28,606 nucleotides of DNA from CAYYGL01 sp964471235 (GTDB lineage Bacteria; Calditrichota; Calditrichia; RBG-13-44-9; J075): positions 1 through 28,606 of the forward strand of contig CAYYGL010000044.1 in NCBI GenBank assembly GCA_964471235.1, written 5' to 3'. This document shows, one piece after another, positions 7,369 through 16,445 of the stretch. The notes under the pieces are model-generated. The model saw only the letters and a program-made list of their open reading frames with translations. It did not search any database and was not told the DNA's origin. Position 1 is the first letter of the stretch; each line of letters begins with the position of its first letter. The translations under genes and the position numbers were made by a program.

Positions 7369-8706
7369 ATGCCTGATTTTAGATTTGAAGGAATGACCAC
7401 TTCAGGAAGATCGGTTCAGGGAATTGTTCAGGCAGATTCCTTTAAAGAGGCGAAGAAAAAAATTCACCAGTTGGCGTCTCTCCACCGGGTTCATGTGAAC
7501 AAAATCCTGAAACGCCGCACCTATATCTTTAAAGTTTCCAGAGATGGTGAAAAACCCATCAAGGGCGAGCAAAAAGCCTTTAGCAAAGAAGAAGTTGAAG
7601 AAGCCCTGAAGAAGCTGGGCTATACTATCCATCGCATTGATCCCAAAGTAATCGATTTTAAACTGAAACCGCCGGCATCAGAGATTGTCACTTTTGTTCA
7701 GGTATGTACTAATCTGCTTCGAGAGAAGATGCCCTTTAACGAGGTACTGCAACTTCTGATGTTCGACGTTCAGAATGCCCGGCTTCGGGAAGCATTAAAG
7801 GAAATCAACAACGATCTTCGTCAGGGGAAAGACAGCGAAGAAGCTTTTATTAAACAAGAAGCCGTGCTGGGGAAATTCACCTCCCGGATGTTGGGGCTGG
7901 CATCGAAAAGTGGTAATATGGCGAGCATCTATGAGAGCACCGGAAAATTTCTGGAACGACGGTTAGAGTTTAAACGAAATCTGAAAAGTGCTCTTATCAT
8001 GCCATTGTTTACCCTGGTGATCTTAATGCTTGCCATATTCTTCTATATTGTATATATCTTTCCGAAAACTGCCACTTTATTTGTAAGATTAGGCGTTACC
8101 CTCCCCCCGATGACTGCCACGACCTTAAAGGTCAGTAATTTTTTAAATGATAACCTGATGTGGCTGATTTTGAGTGTGCTGATTATGGTTGGGGGAATCG
8201 TCTACTTTATAAATTCTCCCCGGGGTAAATTTCTGATCGATAAATACATTATTCGCATTCCGGTTTTAGGCACTCTGGTACACCGTACCACTATTGAAAT
8301 TTTTTGTCGGGTTTTCTATGCCCTGTACAGCGGTTCCGGAGAAAATATTGATGCCATCCGAATGGCCGCCGAAGCTTCCGGAAACCGATATTTTGAACAC
8401 CAAATTAGAACGATTGCCATTCCGGCGATGCTGAGTAAGGGACGAGGATTGGTTCAGGCATTTGAAGCCAGCGGTGTGTTTACCAAACTGGCATTGGCAC
8501 GCTTCCGTTCCGGGGCAGAGACCGGCACGGTAAAAGCTACGGCTTTACAAATCGCAAATTATTATGAAAGCGAAACCAGTTTTAAACTTAAAAACACAAT
8601 TGAATTTATTCAACTGTCAGTGGCAATGGTCATTACCATTGTGGTAACGGCGTTAACACTGCTTTCTTCTGAAACAGCTATGATTACCCCTAAAATGCCA
8701 TTTTGA
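7369..8706 (+). CDS. pilC: PilC/GspF inner-membrane platform protein
   Basis: Polytopic platform on which pilin subunits are assembled. The protein has 445 aa from the chosen ATG at 7369, which starts MPDFRFEGMTTSGRSVQG as PilC proteins usually do and has AGGGA upstream. A longer form from 7312 has a 19-residue extension not typical of the family. The N-terminal ~115 residues are cytoplasmic and hold two repeats of the 'GxxxxGxxxAxs' type. Two T2SF domains follow, with membrane segments near residues 209-237 (IMPLFTLVILMLAIFFYIVYIF), 262-281 and 410-434. It lies between the pilin and the assembly ATPase, its direct partner. Confidence 0.92.
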   Translation: MPDFRFEGMTTSGRSVQGIVQADSFKEAKKKIHQLASLHRVHVNKILKRRTYIFKVSRDGEKPIKGEQKAFSKEEVEEALKKLGYTIHRIDPKVIDFKLKPPASEIVTFVQVCTNLLREKMPFNEVLQLLMFDVQNARLREALKEINNDLRQGKDSEEAFIKQEAVLGKFTSRMLGLASKSGNMASIYESTGKFLERRLEFKRNLKSALIMPLFTLVILMLAIFFYIVYIFPKTATLFVRLGVTLPPMTATTLKVSNFLNDNLMWLILSVLIMVGGIVYFINSPRGKFLIDKYIIRIPVLGTLVHRTTIEIFCRVFYALYSGSGENIDAIRMAAEASGNRYFEHQIRTIAIPAMLSKGRGLVQAFEASGVFTKLALARFRSGAETGTVKATALQIANYYESETSFKLKNTIEFIQLSVAMVITIVVTALTLLSSETAMITPKMPF

Positions 8707-8851
8707 GAAGATGGGCACCCTTTCGGGGACCGAAACTTACCTGTAGGGTGTGATGAGAACAGAATAACCGGGGTAGGAGAAAAGTTGAGTAAATTTCTGA
8801 AAAGCCGTGTGATGTAATTGAGAAGGATACGGACAATCGTGGAGTGAGCAG

Positions 8852-10642
8852 ATGGCTGGAATGGTGCAAGACAATCAGTATAACCTGGGAATCTCCCTTG
8901 TCAAACGGAATGTAGTGGATTACGAGACATTGGAAAAAGCGCTGAAGATAAAAAAACTAGGTGCTCCTGGTGGAAATCGTTCGCTTGCACAGATTCTGGT
9001 CGAAGACTTTAACATCGAGCATAACAAGATTTACAGTGAATTAGCTACCCTTTACGGTTTTAAAAGAATTGAACTGAAGAATGAAATTATTGATGACACT
9101 CGCATCGAGTTTATTCGCCGAATATGGGATAAGCTGCCGGAAAATATTCGCGGGGTCATGGAAAAAGAAAAGATATTGATTTACAAACATACCGCCGAAA
9201 GCCCGACAAACTACATTTTTGTAGCGGTTGATCCCACCAGTCGCTACTTGCCCTCCCTGGCAAGGGCGGTAGGCGCTTCCGGTTATGAGGCGTATTATAT
9301 CAGCCCGGATGATTTTGATGCCCTGATGTACAAAGTTTTTCCCCCGGAGAATGAATACTTAAAGATGTTGGAAGAAGCCGGGATTGAAATTCAGGAGGAG
9401 GAAGGCGAGGAAGATTCGTTAGAAGATGAATCGCTTGATGCGGAAATCAATAAAAGTGTTCTGGTAAATTTAGTCGAAGGAATGTTGATAGATGCCGTTC
9501 GACGCGGCGCCAGCGATATCCATATTATCCCCAGGGATAGCCGGACCAGCGAAATCCTGTTTCGGATAGACGGGAAACTGCGTCCCTGGCAAATTCAGAA
9601 AAAAGTGCGACCGGAAGCCCTGGCTGCTGTGGTAAAAGACCGCTCCAAAAACATTGACCGCTTTGAACGGGAAAAAGCGCAGGACGGCTTCATTCAACGC
9701 AAGATAGATGGCTGCTGGATTCGCTTCCGGGTCTCGATTATGCCTATCGTCGGTCAGGATTATCAAAATAAATTGGAAAGCGTGGTTATCCGGGTGCTGG
9801 ATGACCGAAATGTCATCACCGATCTGGAGAAACTGGGATTCCAGGGAAAGGCAAAAGAGTTTTTCCTGAAGGCAATCTCTCAACCCCAGGGGATGATCAT
9901 TCTCACCGGTCCTACCGGGAGCGGAAAATCAACCACCCTGATTGCCGCGCTTCATCATATCCTGAAGCCGGAGATCAATGTGCTGACGGTCGAGGACCCG
10001 GTGGAGTACATCATTCCCGGGGCCCGTCAAATCAAAATCGGACCCAAAAACAATTTTGAACAGGCAATGCGGTCCATTCTGCGACACGACCCCGATGTGG
10101 TGATGGTGGGAGAAATGCGGGACAAGGAGACAGCCGAGATCGCCATCAAAATGGCAAATACCGGGCATTTAACCTTTTCCACCCTCCACACCAACGATGC
10201 CCCCAGCGCCATTGCCCGTCTCTATAAAATGGGTATCGAAACGTTTTTAATCGCCTATGCCATTAATATTATTATTGCCCAGCGTCTCATTCGACGATTG
10301 TGTGATAAATGTAAACAACCCATCACCAACCTGAACCCCCAAATTCCTCTTAGCCTGGGCTTTACTGAAAAAGAGATTTTCGAAACTACTTTTTATCGGC
10401 CAGTTGGATGTAACTTTTGTCATGGCGGGTATAAAGGAAGAATTGCCATCCATGAAGCGCTATACTTTAGCAAAGCAATAAGACAACTGATATTTCAATC
10501 CGGCAGGGAAATCAATGAAGATGCGATACGCAAACAGGCAATAAAGGATGGGATGTTGACACTGCGGGCAGCGGCAAGAGAACGGGTCAAGCAGGGTATC
10601 TCCACGCTGGATGAAGTGGCTTTTGCAACGCAGGAGGATTAA
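8852..10642 (+). CDS. pilB: PilB/GspE-type assembly ATPase
   Basis: Hexameric cytoplasmic ATPase that powers pilus extension or secretion. The protein has 596 aa, family length. An N-terminal MshEN-like region (about 1-175) is followed by a strongly acidic linker (EIQEEEGEEDSLEDE). The GspE core has Walker A GPTGSGKSTT (about 353-362), the Asp box, Walker B DPDVVMVGEMRD (about 412), the His box THLTFSTLHTND-like segment (TGHLTFSTLHTND), and the tetracysteine zinc site CDKC (about 483) with CNFC (about 519). The zinc site marks it as PilB/GspE rather than PilT. GGAG lies 8 nt before the ATG. Its last codons contain the GGAGG that serves the next gene, so the two are translationally linked. Confidence 0.95.
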   Translation: MAGMVQDNQYNLGISLVKRNVVDYETLEKALKIKKLGAPGGNRSLAQILVEDFNIEHNKIYSELATLYGFKRIELKNEIIDDTRIEFIRRIWDKLPENIRGVMEKEKILIYKHTAESPTNYIFVAVDPTSRYLPSLARAVGASGYEAYYISPDDFDALMYKVFPPENEYLKMLEEAGIEIQEEEGEEDSLEDESLDAEINKSVLVNLVEGMLIDAVRRGASDIHIIPRDSRTSEILFRIDGKLRPWQIQKKVRPEALAAVVKDRSKNIDRFEREKAQDGFIQRKIDGCWIRFRVSIMPIVGQDYQNKLESVVIRVLDDRNVITDLEKLGFQGKAKEFFLKAISQPQGMIILTGPTGSGKSTTLIAALHHILKPEINVLTVEDPVEYIIPGARQIKIGPKNNFEQAMRSILRHDPDVVMVGEMRDKETAEIAIKMANTGHLTFSTLHTNDAPSAIARLYKMGIETFLIAYAINIIIAQRLIRRLCDKCKQPITNLNPQIPLSLGFTEKEIFETTFYRPVGCNFCHGGYKGRIAIHEALYFSKAIRQLIFQSGREINEDAIRKQAIKDGMLTLRAAARERVKQGISTLDEVAFATQED

Positions 10643-10644
10643 CA

Positions 10645-11181
10645 GTGCACACCGGGCAAACTCTTCTCACATTCGGTGCTCTTTTTATATTAACAGTTGC
10701 CATTTTCCACAACAACCGTCATCTGGCGAATCAAGATATTTCCCTGGCGCAAAACCGTTACAAATTAGAAGCACTTTCCCTGTTGAATTCCCACCTGGAA
10801 CAAACTCTTGACTACTATTTCGACGAAGCTTCTACCGATACGGTTAGTGAAAAACGATTAAGTGATTTCACCCAGCCGAACAACCTCGGTTTTGAAGCCA
10901 ATGATAATAATGTTATTGATGATTTCGATGACTTCAATAACTACACCCTCATTGATACCGGGCGCAGCGGCATACCTTACCGGATTTCCTTTCAGGTAGA
11001 ATATGTGAAACTTCAAAATGGCAAAGTGGTTACCTCGAGCTCACGTGAATATTATAAACGCATTACCATCCGGGTGACGGATAATTTTACAGACCCGTTA
11101 ATCTATCACTATTCCGGAAATCAAAAAATTAAAGATACTTTAAAAATAAGTTTTGTAAATAGTTATTGGTTTTATAATTAA
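10645..11181 (+). CDS. Membrane-anchored minor pilin-like protein (PilV-like)
   Basis: 178-aa protein with GTG start, chosen because GGAGG (in the end of pilB) lies 7 nt upstream. The N-terminus MHTG is followed by a single hydrophobic helix (TLLTFGALFILTVAIF), then polar helix and beta-rich regions with an acidic stretch around FEANDNNVIDDFDDF. Size, position and single N-terminal helix fit a minor pilin. As in its neighbours there is no classical leader or Glu5. It begins three bases after pilB. I do not recognise a named family. Confidence 0.72.
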   Translation: MHTGQTLLTFGALFILTVAIFHNNRHLANQDISLAQNRYKLEALSLLNSHLEQTLDYYFDEASTDTVSEKRLSDFTQPNNLGFEANDNNVIDDFDDFNNYTLIDTGRSGIPYRISFQVEYVKLQNGKVVTSSSREYYKRITIRVTDNFTDPLIYHYSGNQKIKDTLKISFVNSYWFYN

Positions 11182-11196
11182 CCCCTCAAACAGACA

Positions 11197-11892
11197 ATGG
11201 GCAGCTTAATCGATATTATTATCAGTCTGGTAATCGGGGGCTTTCTGTTACTTATTGCTCTTACAGCCACTGACTCAACGACTCAGGAGTTTTTTAATCT
11301 CAATTCCGATGCCATCGTTCAAAGTCAACTTACCCGCATATCCAACATCCTGGAATTTGACCTCCGTAAAATGGGGTTTAGAATTCCGGAATCTCAACTA
11401 AAGGATGTTCTTCAAACCGCCCAGTCCAATCATTTAAAATATATTGCCCAACTCAATTACGATGCTGATTCCCGGATTAAAATGTCCGGTGTGAACACAT
11501 TTGATTCGGTTGCTGATACGGTAGACTATAAAATTACCTCTTATGAGACCATTTCTTTTAAAGATACGTCCGTTACCTTGTATGATATTCATCGCAAAGT
11601 TACCATTTCCGGCATTAAAACTGTCGATATGAGTATCGGAAAAATTGGCAATCAAGATGTCTTCACCTACCTGGATCAGGCTGGAAATCCTACGACGATG
11701 AAATCTGCCATCAAAATGGTAGAAGTTGTCTTATCGGCATTCAATCCGCGGGTGGTGTTGAGTCCGGAACTGGTAATGAGTCAAATCGGAACAAACCAGG
11801 ACGTGGAATTTCGCAAAAGAGAACTGCGACGAATCCTACGGGCTTCCTACTGGCGCCAAATACGATTGGTTTCCAAAAACCTGAAACGATAA
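11197..11892 (+). CDS. Minor pilin-like protein (PilW/GspJ-like)
   Basis: 231-aa protein starting MGSLIDIIISLVIGGFLLLIALTATDSTTQEFF: a two-residue stub, one hydrophobic helix, then FNLNSDAIVQSQLTRISNILEFDLRKMGFRI. The last segment strongly recalls the PilW/GspJ pattern, in which a helix is followed by 'L..DLR.AGF'. A mixed beta region follows and the C-terminus is basic (RRILRASYWRQIRLVSKNLKR). It lies 15 bp after the previous gene without a clear Shine-Dalgarno, so coupling to upstream translation is likely. The G|F-Glu5 prepilin motif is missing. Confidence 0.75.
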   Translation: MGSLIDIIISLVIGGFLLLIALTATDSTTQEFFNLNSDAIVQSQLTRISNILEFDLRKMGFRIPESQLKDVLQTAQSNHLKYIAQLNYDADSRIKMSGVNTFDSVADTVDYKITSYETISFKDTSVTLYDIHRKVTISGIKTVDMSIGKIGNQDVFTYLDQAGNPTTMKSAIKMVEVVLSAFNPRVVLSPELVMSQIGTNQDVEFRKRELRRILRASYWRQIRLVSKNLKR

Positions 11893-11909
11893 GGATAAAG
11901 GGGTTTTTT

Positions 11910-13328
11910 ATGATCGGGAAAAGCGCACTCCTTGTTATATTGGGGTTTATTTCCGCGTTTACGGTCTATCAATTAAAATTAGTCCAAACGGCTGTGAATG
12001 CTACTGATAATTTTAATCGGGAATATCTTAATACCCTGGTGCACGAGAGTGCTCTGAGTGCAATGAATATCGGTATCACGGAAGTATGGGAGAAACAAGT
12101 AAACGATTCTTCCTTTTCGTTTGTTATCAACAATTGTTCAACAGATGTTGTTATTTCCCCCGTGGGTATCGATACCGTAAAGCTTAAAGTAAAAGCCTGG
12201 CGTTATGCTTTTAATGAGGAAATATTTCGTAAAACCCAAAAGAAGGATAAAATCCGAGATTCTGTTGTGGCTTATTTTGTTTACAATACCCCGGCATCTC
12301 GGTTTTTCTGGTTTACCAATGAAGAAGGATTTATCTATTGGATCACCGGGGATTCTGTATGGGGCCCTGTTCATACCAATAGTGTGTTACGAACTTCCGG
12401 TGCTCCGGTTTTTTATGGCAAGGTAACAGCCAAATTAGGTATTTCTCCCTTACCCGATTTTTGGTGGAATCAAGCCAAATTTTATGGGGGTTGGGAAATA
12501 GGCGTTGAGAATCAGATTCCCACAGACCTCAGTCCCCTATACAACGCTGCATTGGCAGGCAATAACGGTGCACCTGCCAATACCAAATCAATTTATAATT
12601 CCGTCACAAGTTTTGAGTTTTTATCCGATGGAAATGTCATACGCACCGTGAGTAATAACCCGCCTGATACCGTTTCGCTAAGCGAAATCGCTCCCACCGG
12701 TGTCATCTATTCCACAGATGACATCCATGTGAAAGGTCATCTGAACGGTGTGATTACTCTTTGTACCGAACAAGACATCTGGATAGATGATGATATTGTG
12801 TACTCGACTTCTAATGGCTCCGATGAGGATGAGGATGAGGATCACCATGAGGATGATGATGACGATAGCCCTGAAGATAACGCTCATCCTGATGATGACG
12901 AGCATCATGATGAGGATGAACATCAGGACGATGATGAGCATCAAGATGAGGATGAACACCATGAGGATGATGAAGAGGATTCCGGATCGAACTCATCGAG
13001 CATTCTTGGATTGGTTGCCAAAAACAATGTCATTGTGACCGACAATGCTGCCAATAACGACAATGTGGAAATCCACGCTGCGATAATGGCAATCAACGGA
13101 TCATTTTATGCTGAGCACTATAACACTCGTCCGGTTGCCGGGGAATTAAAAGTTGTTGGAAGTATGGTTCAAAATATACGCGGGCCGATTGGCACGTTCA
13201 GTTGGTGGAACAATCAAATTCTCAGTGGATTCAGTAAAAATTACCGGTTTGATACCCGTTTTAGTGCCATATCGCCGCCGAAATACCCTTATGTTCGGCA
13301 ACTCCGGCTTGACGCCTGGTGGGAATAA
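11910..13328 (+). CDS. PilX/DUF4900-like pilus-associated protein with Asp/Glu/His-rich insert
   Basis: 472-aa protein with a short stub MIGKS, a hydrophobic helix (ALLVILGFISAFTVYQL), then a helical and beta-rich exported part. The segments WGPVHTNSVLRTSGAPVF, IYSTDDIHVKGHLNGVITL and SSSILGLVAKNNVIV with NGSFYAEHY resemble the repetitive beta-solenoid type seen in DUF4900/PilX-like proteins next to pilus genes. In one loop (residues 305-357) sits a run of 53 residues with 37 acidic and 9 His residues. The gene follows the PilW-like gene by 17 bp, with AAGGATAAAGGGG upstream. A role as tip or minor subunit with metal binding is inference. Confidence 0.75.
   Translation: MIGKSALLVILGFISAFTVYQLKLVQTAVNATDNFNREYLNTLVHESALSAMNIGITEVWEKQVNDSSFSFVINNCSTDVVISPVGIDTVKLKVKAWRYAFNEEIFRKTQKKDKIRDSVVAYFVYNTPASRFFWFTNEEGFIYWITGDSVWGPVHTNSVLRTSGAPVFYGKVTAKLGISPLPDFWWNQAKFYGGWEIGVENQIPTDLSPLYNAALAGNNGAPANTKSIYNSVTSFEFLSDGNVIRTVSNNPPDTVSLSEIAPTGVIYSTDDIHVKGHLNGVITLCTEQDIWIDDDIVYSTSNGSDEDEDEDHHEDDDDDSPEDNAHPDDDEHHDEDEHQDDDEHQDEDEHHEDDEEDSGSNSSSILGLVAKNNVIVTDNAANNDNVEIHAAIMAINGSFYAEHYNTRPVAGELKVVGSMVQNIRGPIGTFSWWNNQILSGFSKNYRFDTRFSAISPPKYPYVRQLRLDAWWE
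12822..12980. repeat. GATGAGGAT-type coding repeat (Asp/Glu/His tract)
   Basis: 159 bp of imperfect GAT/GAG/CAT triplet repeat inside the PilX-like gene encode 53 residues, 37 of them Asp or Glu and 9 His. The best-ordered part has a six-residue period of the EHQDxD kind. The tract is flanked by Ser/Gly linkers and looks like an expansion in a surface loop. Confidence 0.85.
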
Positions 13329-13505
13329 CGGCATTTCCATCCGCATCATCGAGATGGTGTTAACAGAATCACTTTTCGGAAGAACATTCCCCACTTAAGA
13401 AATCACCCATATAAGACGAGTGTTATCTATGTGGTTCCCGGCAAGGAACTACGGAGATAAATTTTTTGAGGGAACGACAGCAGCAACACTCAGGGATGAA
13501 TTAAT

Positions 13506-14759
13506 ATGACGACCCACAGCACTTTCACAGAAACAAGAGCATTATTGCAGCATTTGACTTCTCAAATTCCCCCCAATTTACGAGAAACGGAAAAGCAGCG
13601 TTTTATTCACCATCGATTACTCACTTCTCTTTCTCCAGAAGAGCATCTGTTATTGAAATCGTATTTTGACTTCTTTTTAAGGGAGATGCGACAGTTGGGG
13701 GCATCCGATATAGAGCTGGGAGGTTGGGGAAGCGGCAATTATATCTGGCTCCGGAAAGCAGGTAAAAAATTTCCGGTGAAAGAATTTGGTGAGTTTACCT
13801 TAAATGAGTTTAACATCTTAATTTTATCGATTTTAATGGAATCTCAACGGGAATTTTTATTAAACCGGTTGAGTTTTGATTTTTCATACACCATCATCGA
13901 GCCCGACGAAACATTACTACGCTATCGTGCCTGCATTTATTTTGAATTGGGTGATCTGGCAATGAATGCGCGAGCCATCGAGACCGTTATTCCATCGTAT
14001 GAAACCTATGGTTTTCACTCCAATGTCACTAAAATGTTGAGCCTTCGCTACAGCAAGGAAGGGCTGGTATTAATCACCGGTATCACCGGTTCCGGGAAAA
14101 GCACCACCTTAGAAGCCATCATCGATCTCAACAATCGCTCCATTCAAGCACATATTGTTGTCATCGCCAGACCGATAGAATATGTGCACAAATCTCAAAA
14201 GTGTATCATTCGTCATCGGGAAGTAGGAATGGATACCCACTCTTTTAAACACGGTACCATCGAAGCGCTTCGCCAGGACCCCGATATTATCATCATTGGT
14301 GAAATGCGTGACCCGGAAACTATTATGACTGCCCTGGAAGCTGCGGATAGTGGTCATAAAGTCTTTTCGACTCTGCATACATACTCCGCCACCGAAAGCA
14401 TCGCCCGGATATTGGGTGAAGTTCCCCCGGCAGAACAAAACCGGGTGCGTCATCGCCTGGCGGAAATCCTGAGATGTGTCATCTCTCAACGGCTGGTACC
14501 CAATATGAACAACGAATTAATTCTTGCCAAGGAAGTGATGATTGTGACGCCCCCCATCAAGGCAGCCATCCATAACAACAATATCGAAGAAATTTACCAG
14601 ATGATCAGCGAAGGGGGCGAATACGGGATGCATACCCTTGAACAGGATTTAAAGCGTTTATACCTATCCAAACAAATTACGTTAAAAACTGCCATCAATT
14701 ATTCCAATAATAAACGGCGGATGGAACAATTGCTAAAACTGGTGGGAGGAAACAGGTAA
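13506..14759 (+). CDS. pilT: PilT/PilU-like ATPase
   Basis: 417-aa AAA-type secretion ATPase. The N-terminal domain (with MRQLGASDIELGGWGSGNYIWLRKAG, the PilT-type 'GASDLHL...' segment) precedes Walker A GITGSGKSTT (about 192-201), the Asp box, Walker B DPDIIIIGEMRDPET (about 258-272) and the His box HKVFSTLHTYSA. It lacks the tetracysteine zinc site of PilB, so it is the PilT/PilU-type motor for retraction. The Asp of the PilT segment is replaced, reading DIELGGWG. The start has only AGGGA at 11 nt, a weak site. A gap of 177 bp from the PilX-like gene holds no other gene. Its presence suggests a retractable pilus rather than a pure secretion system. Confidence 0.9.
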   Translation: MTTHSTFTETRALLQHLTSQIPPNLRETEKQRFIHHRLLTSLSPEEHLLLKSYFDFFLREMRQLGASDIELGGWGSGNYIWLRKAGKKFPVKEFGEFTLNEFNILILSILMESQREFLLNRLSFDFSYTIIEPDETLLRYRACIYFELGDLAMNARAIETVIPSYETYGFHSNVTKMLSLRYSKEGLVLITGITGSGKSTTLEAIIDLNNRSIQAHIVVIARPIEYVHKSQKCIIRHREVGMDTHSFKHGTIEALRQDPDIIIIGEMRDPETIMTALEAADSGHKVFSTLHTYSATESIARILGEVPPAEQNRVRHRLAEILRCVISQRLVPNMNNELILAKEVMIVTPPIKAAIHNNNIEEIYQMISEGGEYGMHTLEQDLKRLYLSKQITLKTAINYSNNKRRMEQLLKLVGGNR

Positions 14760-14820
14760 GACCGGTAAACCCAATGATGGAGAATGATTGGGATAACGTC
14801 TAAGCGGAAAGGTTTCTGAT

Positions 14821-16431
14821 ATGTTTAGAATTCTGAAACGCACACCTACCCTGGTCAGCAAATATCGGAGCAAGTTAGCTATCGGGCTCTATCTGGACGG
14901 CAAACGAGTTCAGGTGGTCTGTCTCAAACAGAAGGGGAAAAAGATTGAGGTAGTCGATGGGGAGATGATGCAACCGACCCGTCAGGCGAAACCGGTAGCA
15001 GCCGAAGAACGTATGGAACTGGACTCGGGAGTGTCCTTTCCCGAAGAATCGTTTGAGTTTGAATTTAGCGCGGAGAATCTGGGCGAGGGTGATCTGTCAA
15101 CCGTGGATCCCATCGAAAACTCCAAAGAGATAAAAGATTTACTGATTGCCGTTTTCAGTAAATACCCTCGCAAGAAATACCGGGTTGCCATCAGTCTCCC
15201 GGAACCCAATATCTACTATGCATACTTTCATACCGATTGGCAATTGAAGGGCAAAAAACTCAAACATAAGGTCATTGAGGAACTGGGTAAAGAACGTCCC
15301 AATGCCAACAATTTAAGTCCCGATGCCATCCAACTATTGAAATTAGCCGACGGTAGATTGATGGCAATTGTGTTGGACAATGATATTTCGATTTTCAACG
15401 TATATGACACCATCCGCAGTAACTTCATGCGTCGCCGCCCGCGGATTTACTTTTCCGAAACCGCTGAAATCTCCCTGGTGAACCTGATTAATGCGCATTA
15501 CCAATTTGAAGAAAACGAATTAAGCGCGGTCATTCATATTGGCGCAGACAGCAGCCGACTTCTATTTATGCAGGGCAATAAAATTCTGAACATCTCCTAT
15601 ATCATTGCCACCGGGTTGGAATCGGAGAATATTGCTTCCATTATTCACAGTCGTTTCATGCTGGAGCATGACAACCTGGAGGTGGATAAATTAAGCCGGG
15701 TAATACTGACCGGCGAAGCATACGAGTCAGGAATTGAAACGTTATTGCGGGAAAAGCTCCCGGAAGAAGTAGAAATTGAGTATGCCAAATTTGATCATTC
15801 CCAAATCGCCGGCAGTGCCCCGCTGCTTTCCCGGTTTCCAATTGCCGGCGGAGCAGCATTACGAGCATTGCAACCCTCAAGGGACGCCAACTTCTACAAA
15901 ATTGACCTGACCCCGACCGATATAAAAGACGGTCAAAAAAAACTGAAACTGGGCATTACCGGGTGGCTGCTGCTTTTATTAATCCCTGTTCTGACCTTTT
16001 TCCTGACAATCAAAATCTTAAATCAAAAGAATGAGTTGGGACAACTGGACTCGCAATTAAAAACCTATAAACAGGAATTGCATCACCTTCATGACCTTGA
16101 GAAAAAGCTTCGCATTGAACAGAACAAACTGGCAGAATACAATAAATCCCTGGGAGTAGTGGATTCCATGATGGTGGATTTGAACCGCTGGAGTGACTTT
16201 CTGTATCGCATCGGCCGTCTCACCAACAAAATTGATAAAATATGGATAACAGAAATAAATCCTCAACGAAACAGTGAGATGATCATTCGAGGCTACTCTC
16301 TGTATCGAAATCGAATTCCCCGATACATCCATGCCTTAGGGAATGCCGATTTAACCCGGGTAGAAGTTCAGGAAATCCGGGGGCGGAAAGTTTATTCATT
16401 TGAAATTAAGTACCGATTGCCTCAGCAATGA
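14821..16431 (+). CDS. PilM-PilN fusion (GspL-like) inner-membrane assembly protein
   Basis: 536-aa protein joining two normally separate subunits. Residues ~1-350 form an actin-like PilM/GspL cytoplasmic domain (KLAIGLYLDGKRVQVVCLKQ, ISLPEPNIYYAYFHTDW, SAVIHIGADSSRLLFMQG, GGAALRAL). A single membrane helix follows at ~376-400 (GWLLLLLIPVLTFFLTI). Then come a coiled coil (LGQLDSQLKTYKQELHHLHDLEKKL) and a PilN-like periplasmic domain to the end. An acidic insert (residues ~55-100) is unusual. In the family PilM recruits PilN, PilO and PilP to the inner membrane; here the first two are covalently linked. The gene overlaps the next reading frame at ATGA, indicating coupling. Confidence 0.85.
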   Translation: MFRILKRTPTLVSKYRSKLAIGLYLDGKRVQVVCLKQKGKKIEVVDGEMMQPTRQAKPVAAEERMELDSGVSFPEESFEFEFSAENLGEGDLSTVDPIENSKEIKDLLIAVFSKYPRKKYRVAISLPEPNIYYAYFHTDWQLKGKKLKHKVIEELGKERPNANNLSPDAIQLLKLADGRLMAIVLDNDISIFNVYDTIRSNFMRRRPRIYFSETAEISLVNLINAHYQFEENELSAVIHIGADSSRLLFMQGNKILNISYIIATGLESENIASIIHSRFMLEHDNLEVDKLSRVILTGEAYESGIETLLREKLPEEVEIEYAKFDHSQIAGSAPLLSRFPIAGGAALRALQPSRDANFYKIDLTPTDIKDGQKKLKLGITGWLLLLLIPVLTFFLTIKILNQKNELGQLDSQLKTYKQELHHLHDLEKKLRIEQNKLAEYNKSLGVVDSMMVDLNRWSDFLYRIGRLTNKIDKIWITEINPQRNSEMIIRGYSLYRNRIPRYIHALGNADLTRVEVQEIRGRKVYSFEIKYRLPQQ

Positions 16432-16445
16432 GAAGGAGGGGAAAC

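Noticed and set aside
12678..12962. Minus-strand and other-frame open frames over the Asp/Glu/His tract
   Set aside because: They are by-products of the GAT/GAG triplet repeat and encode low-complexity Ile/Met or His/Pro strings.
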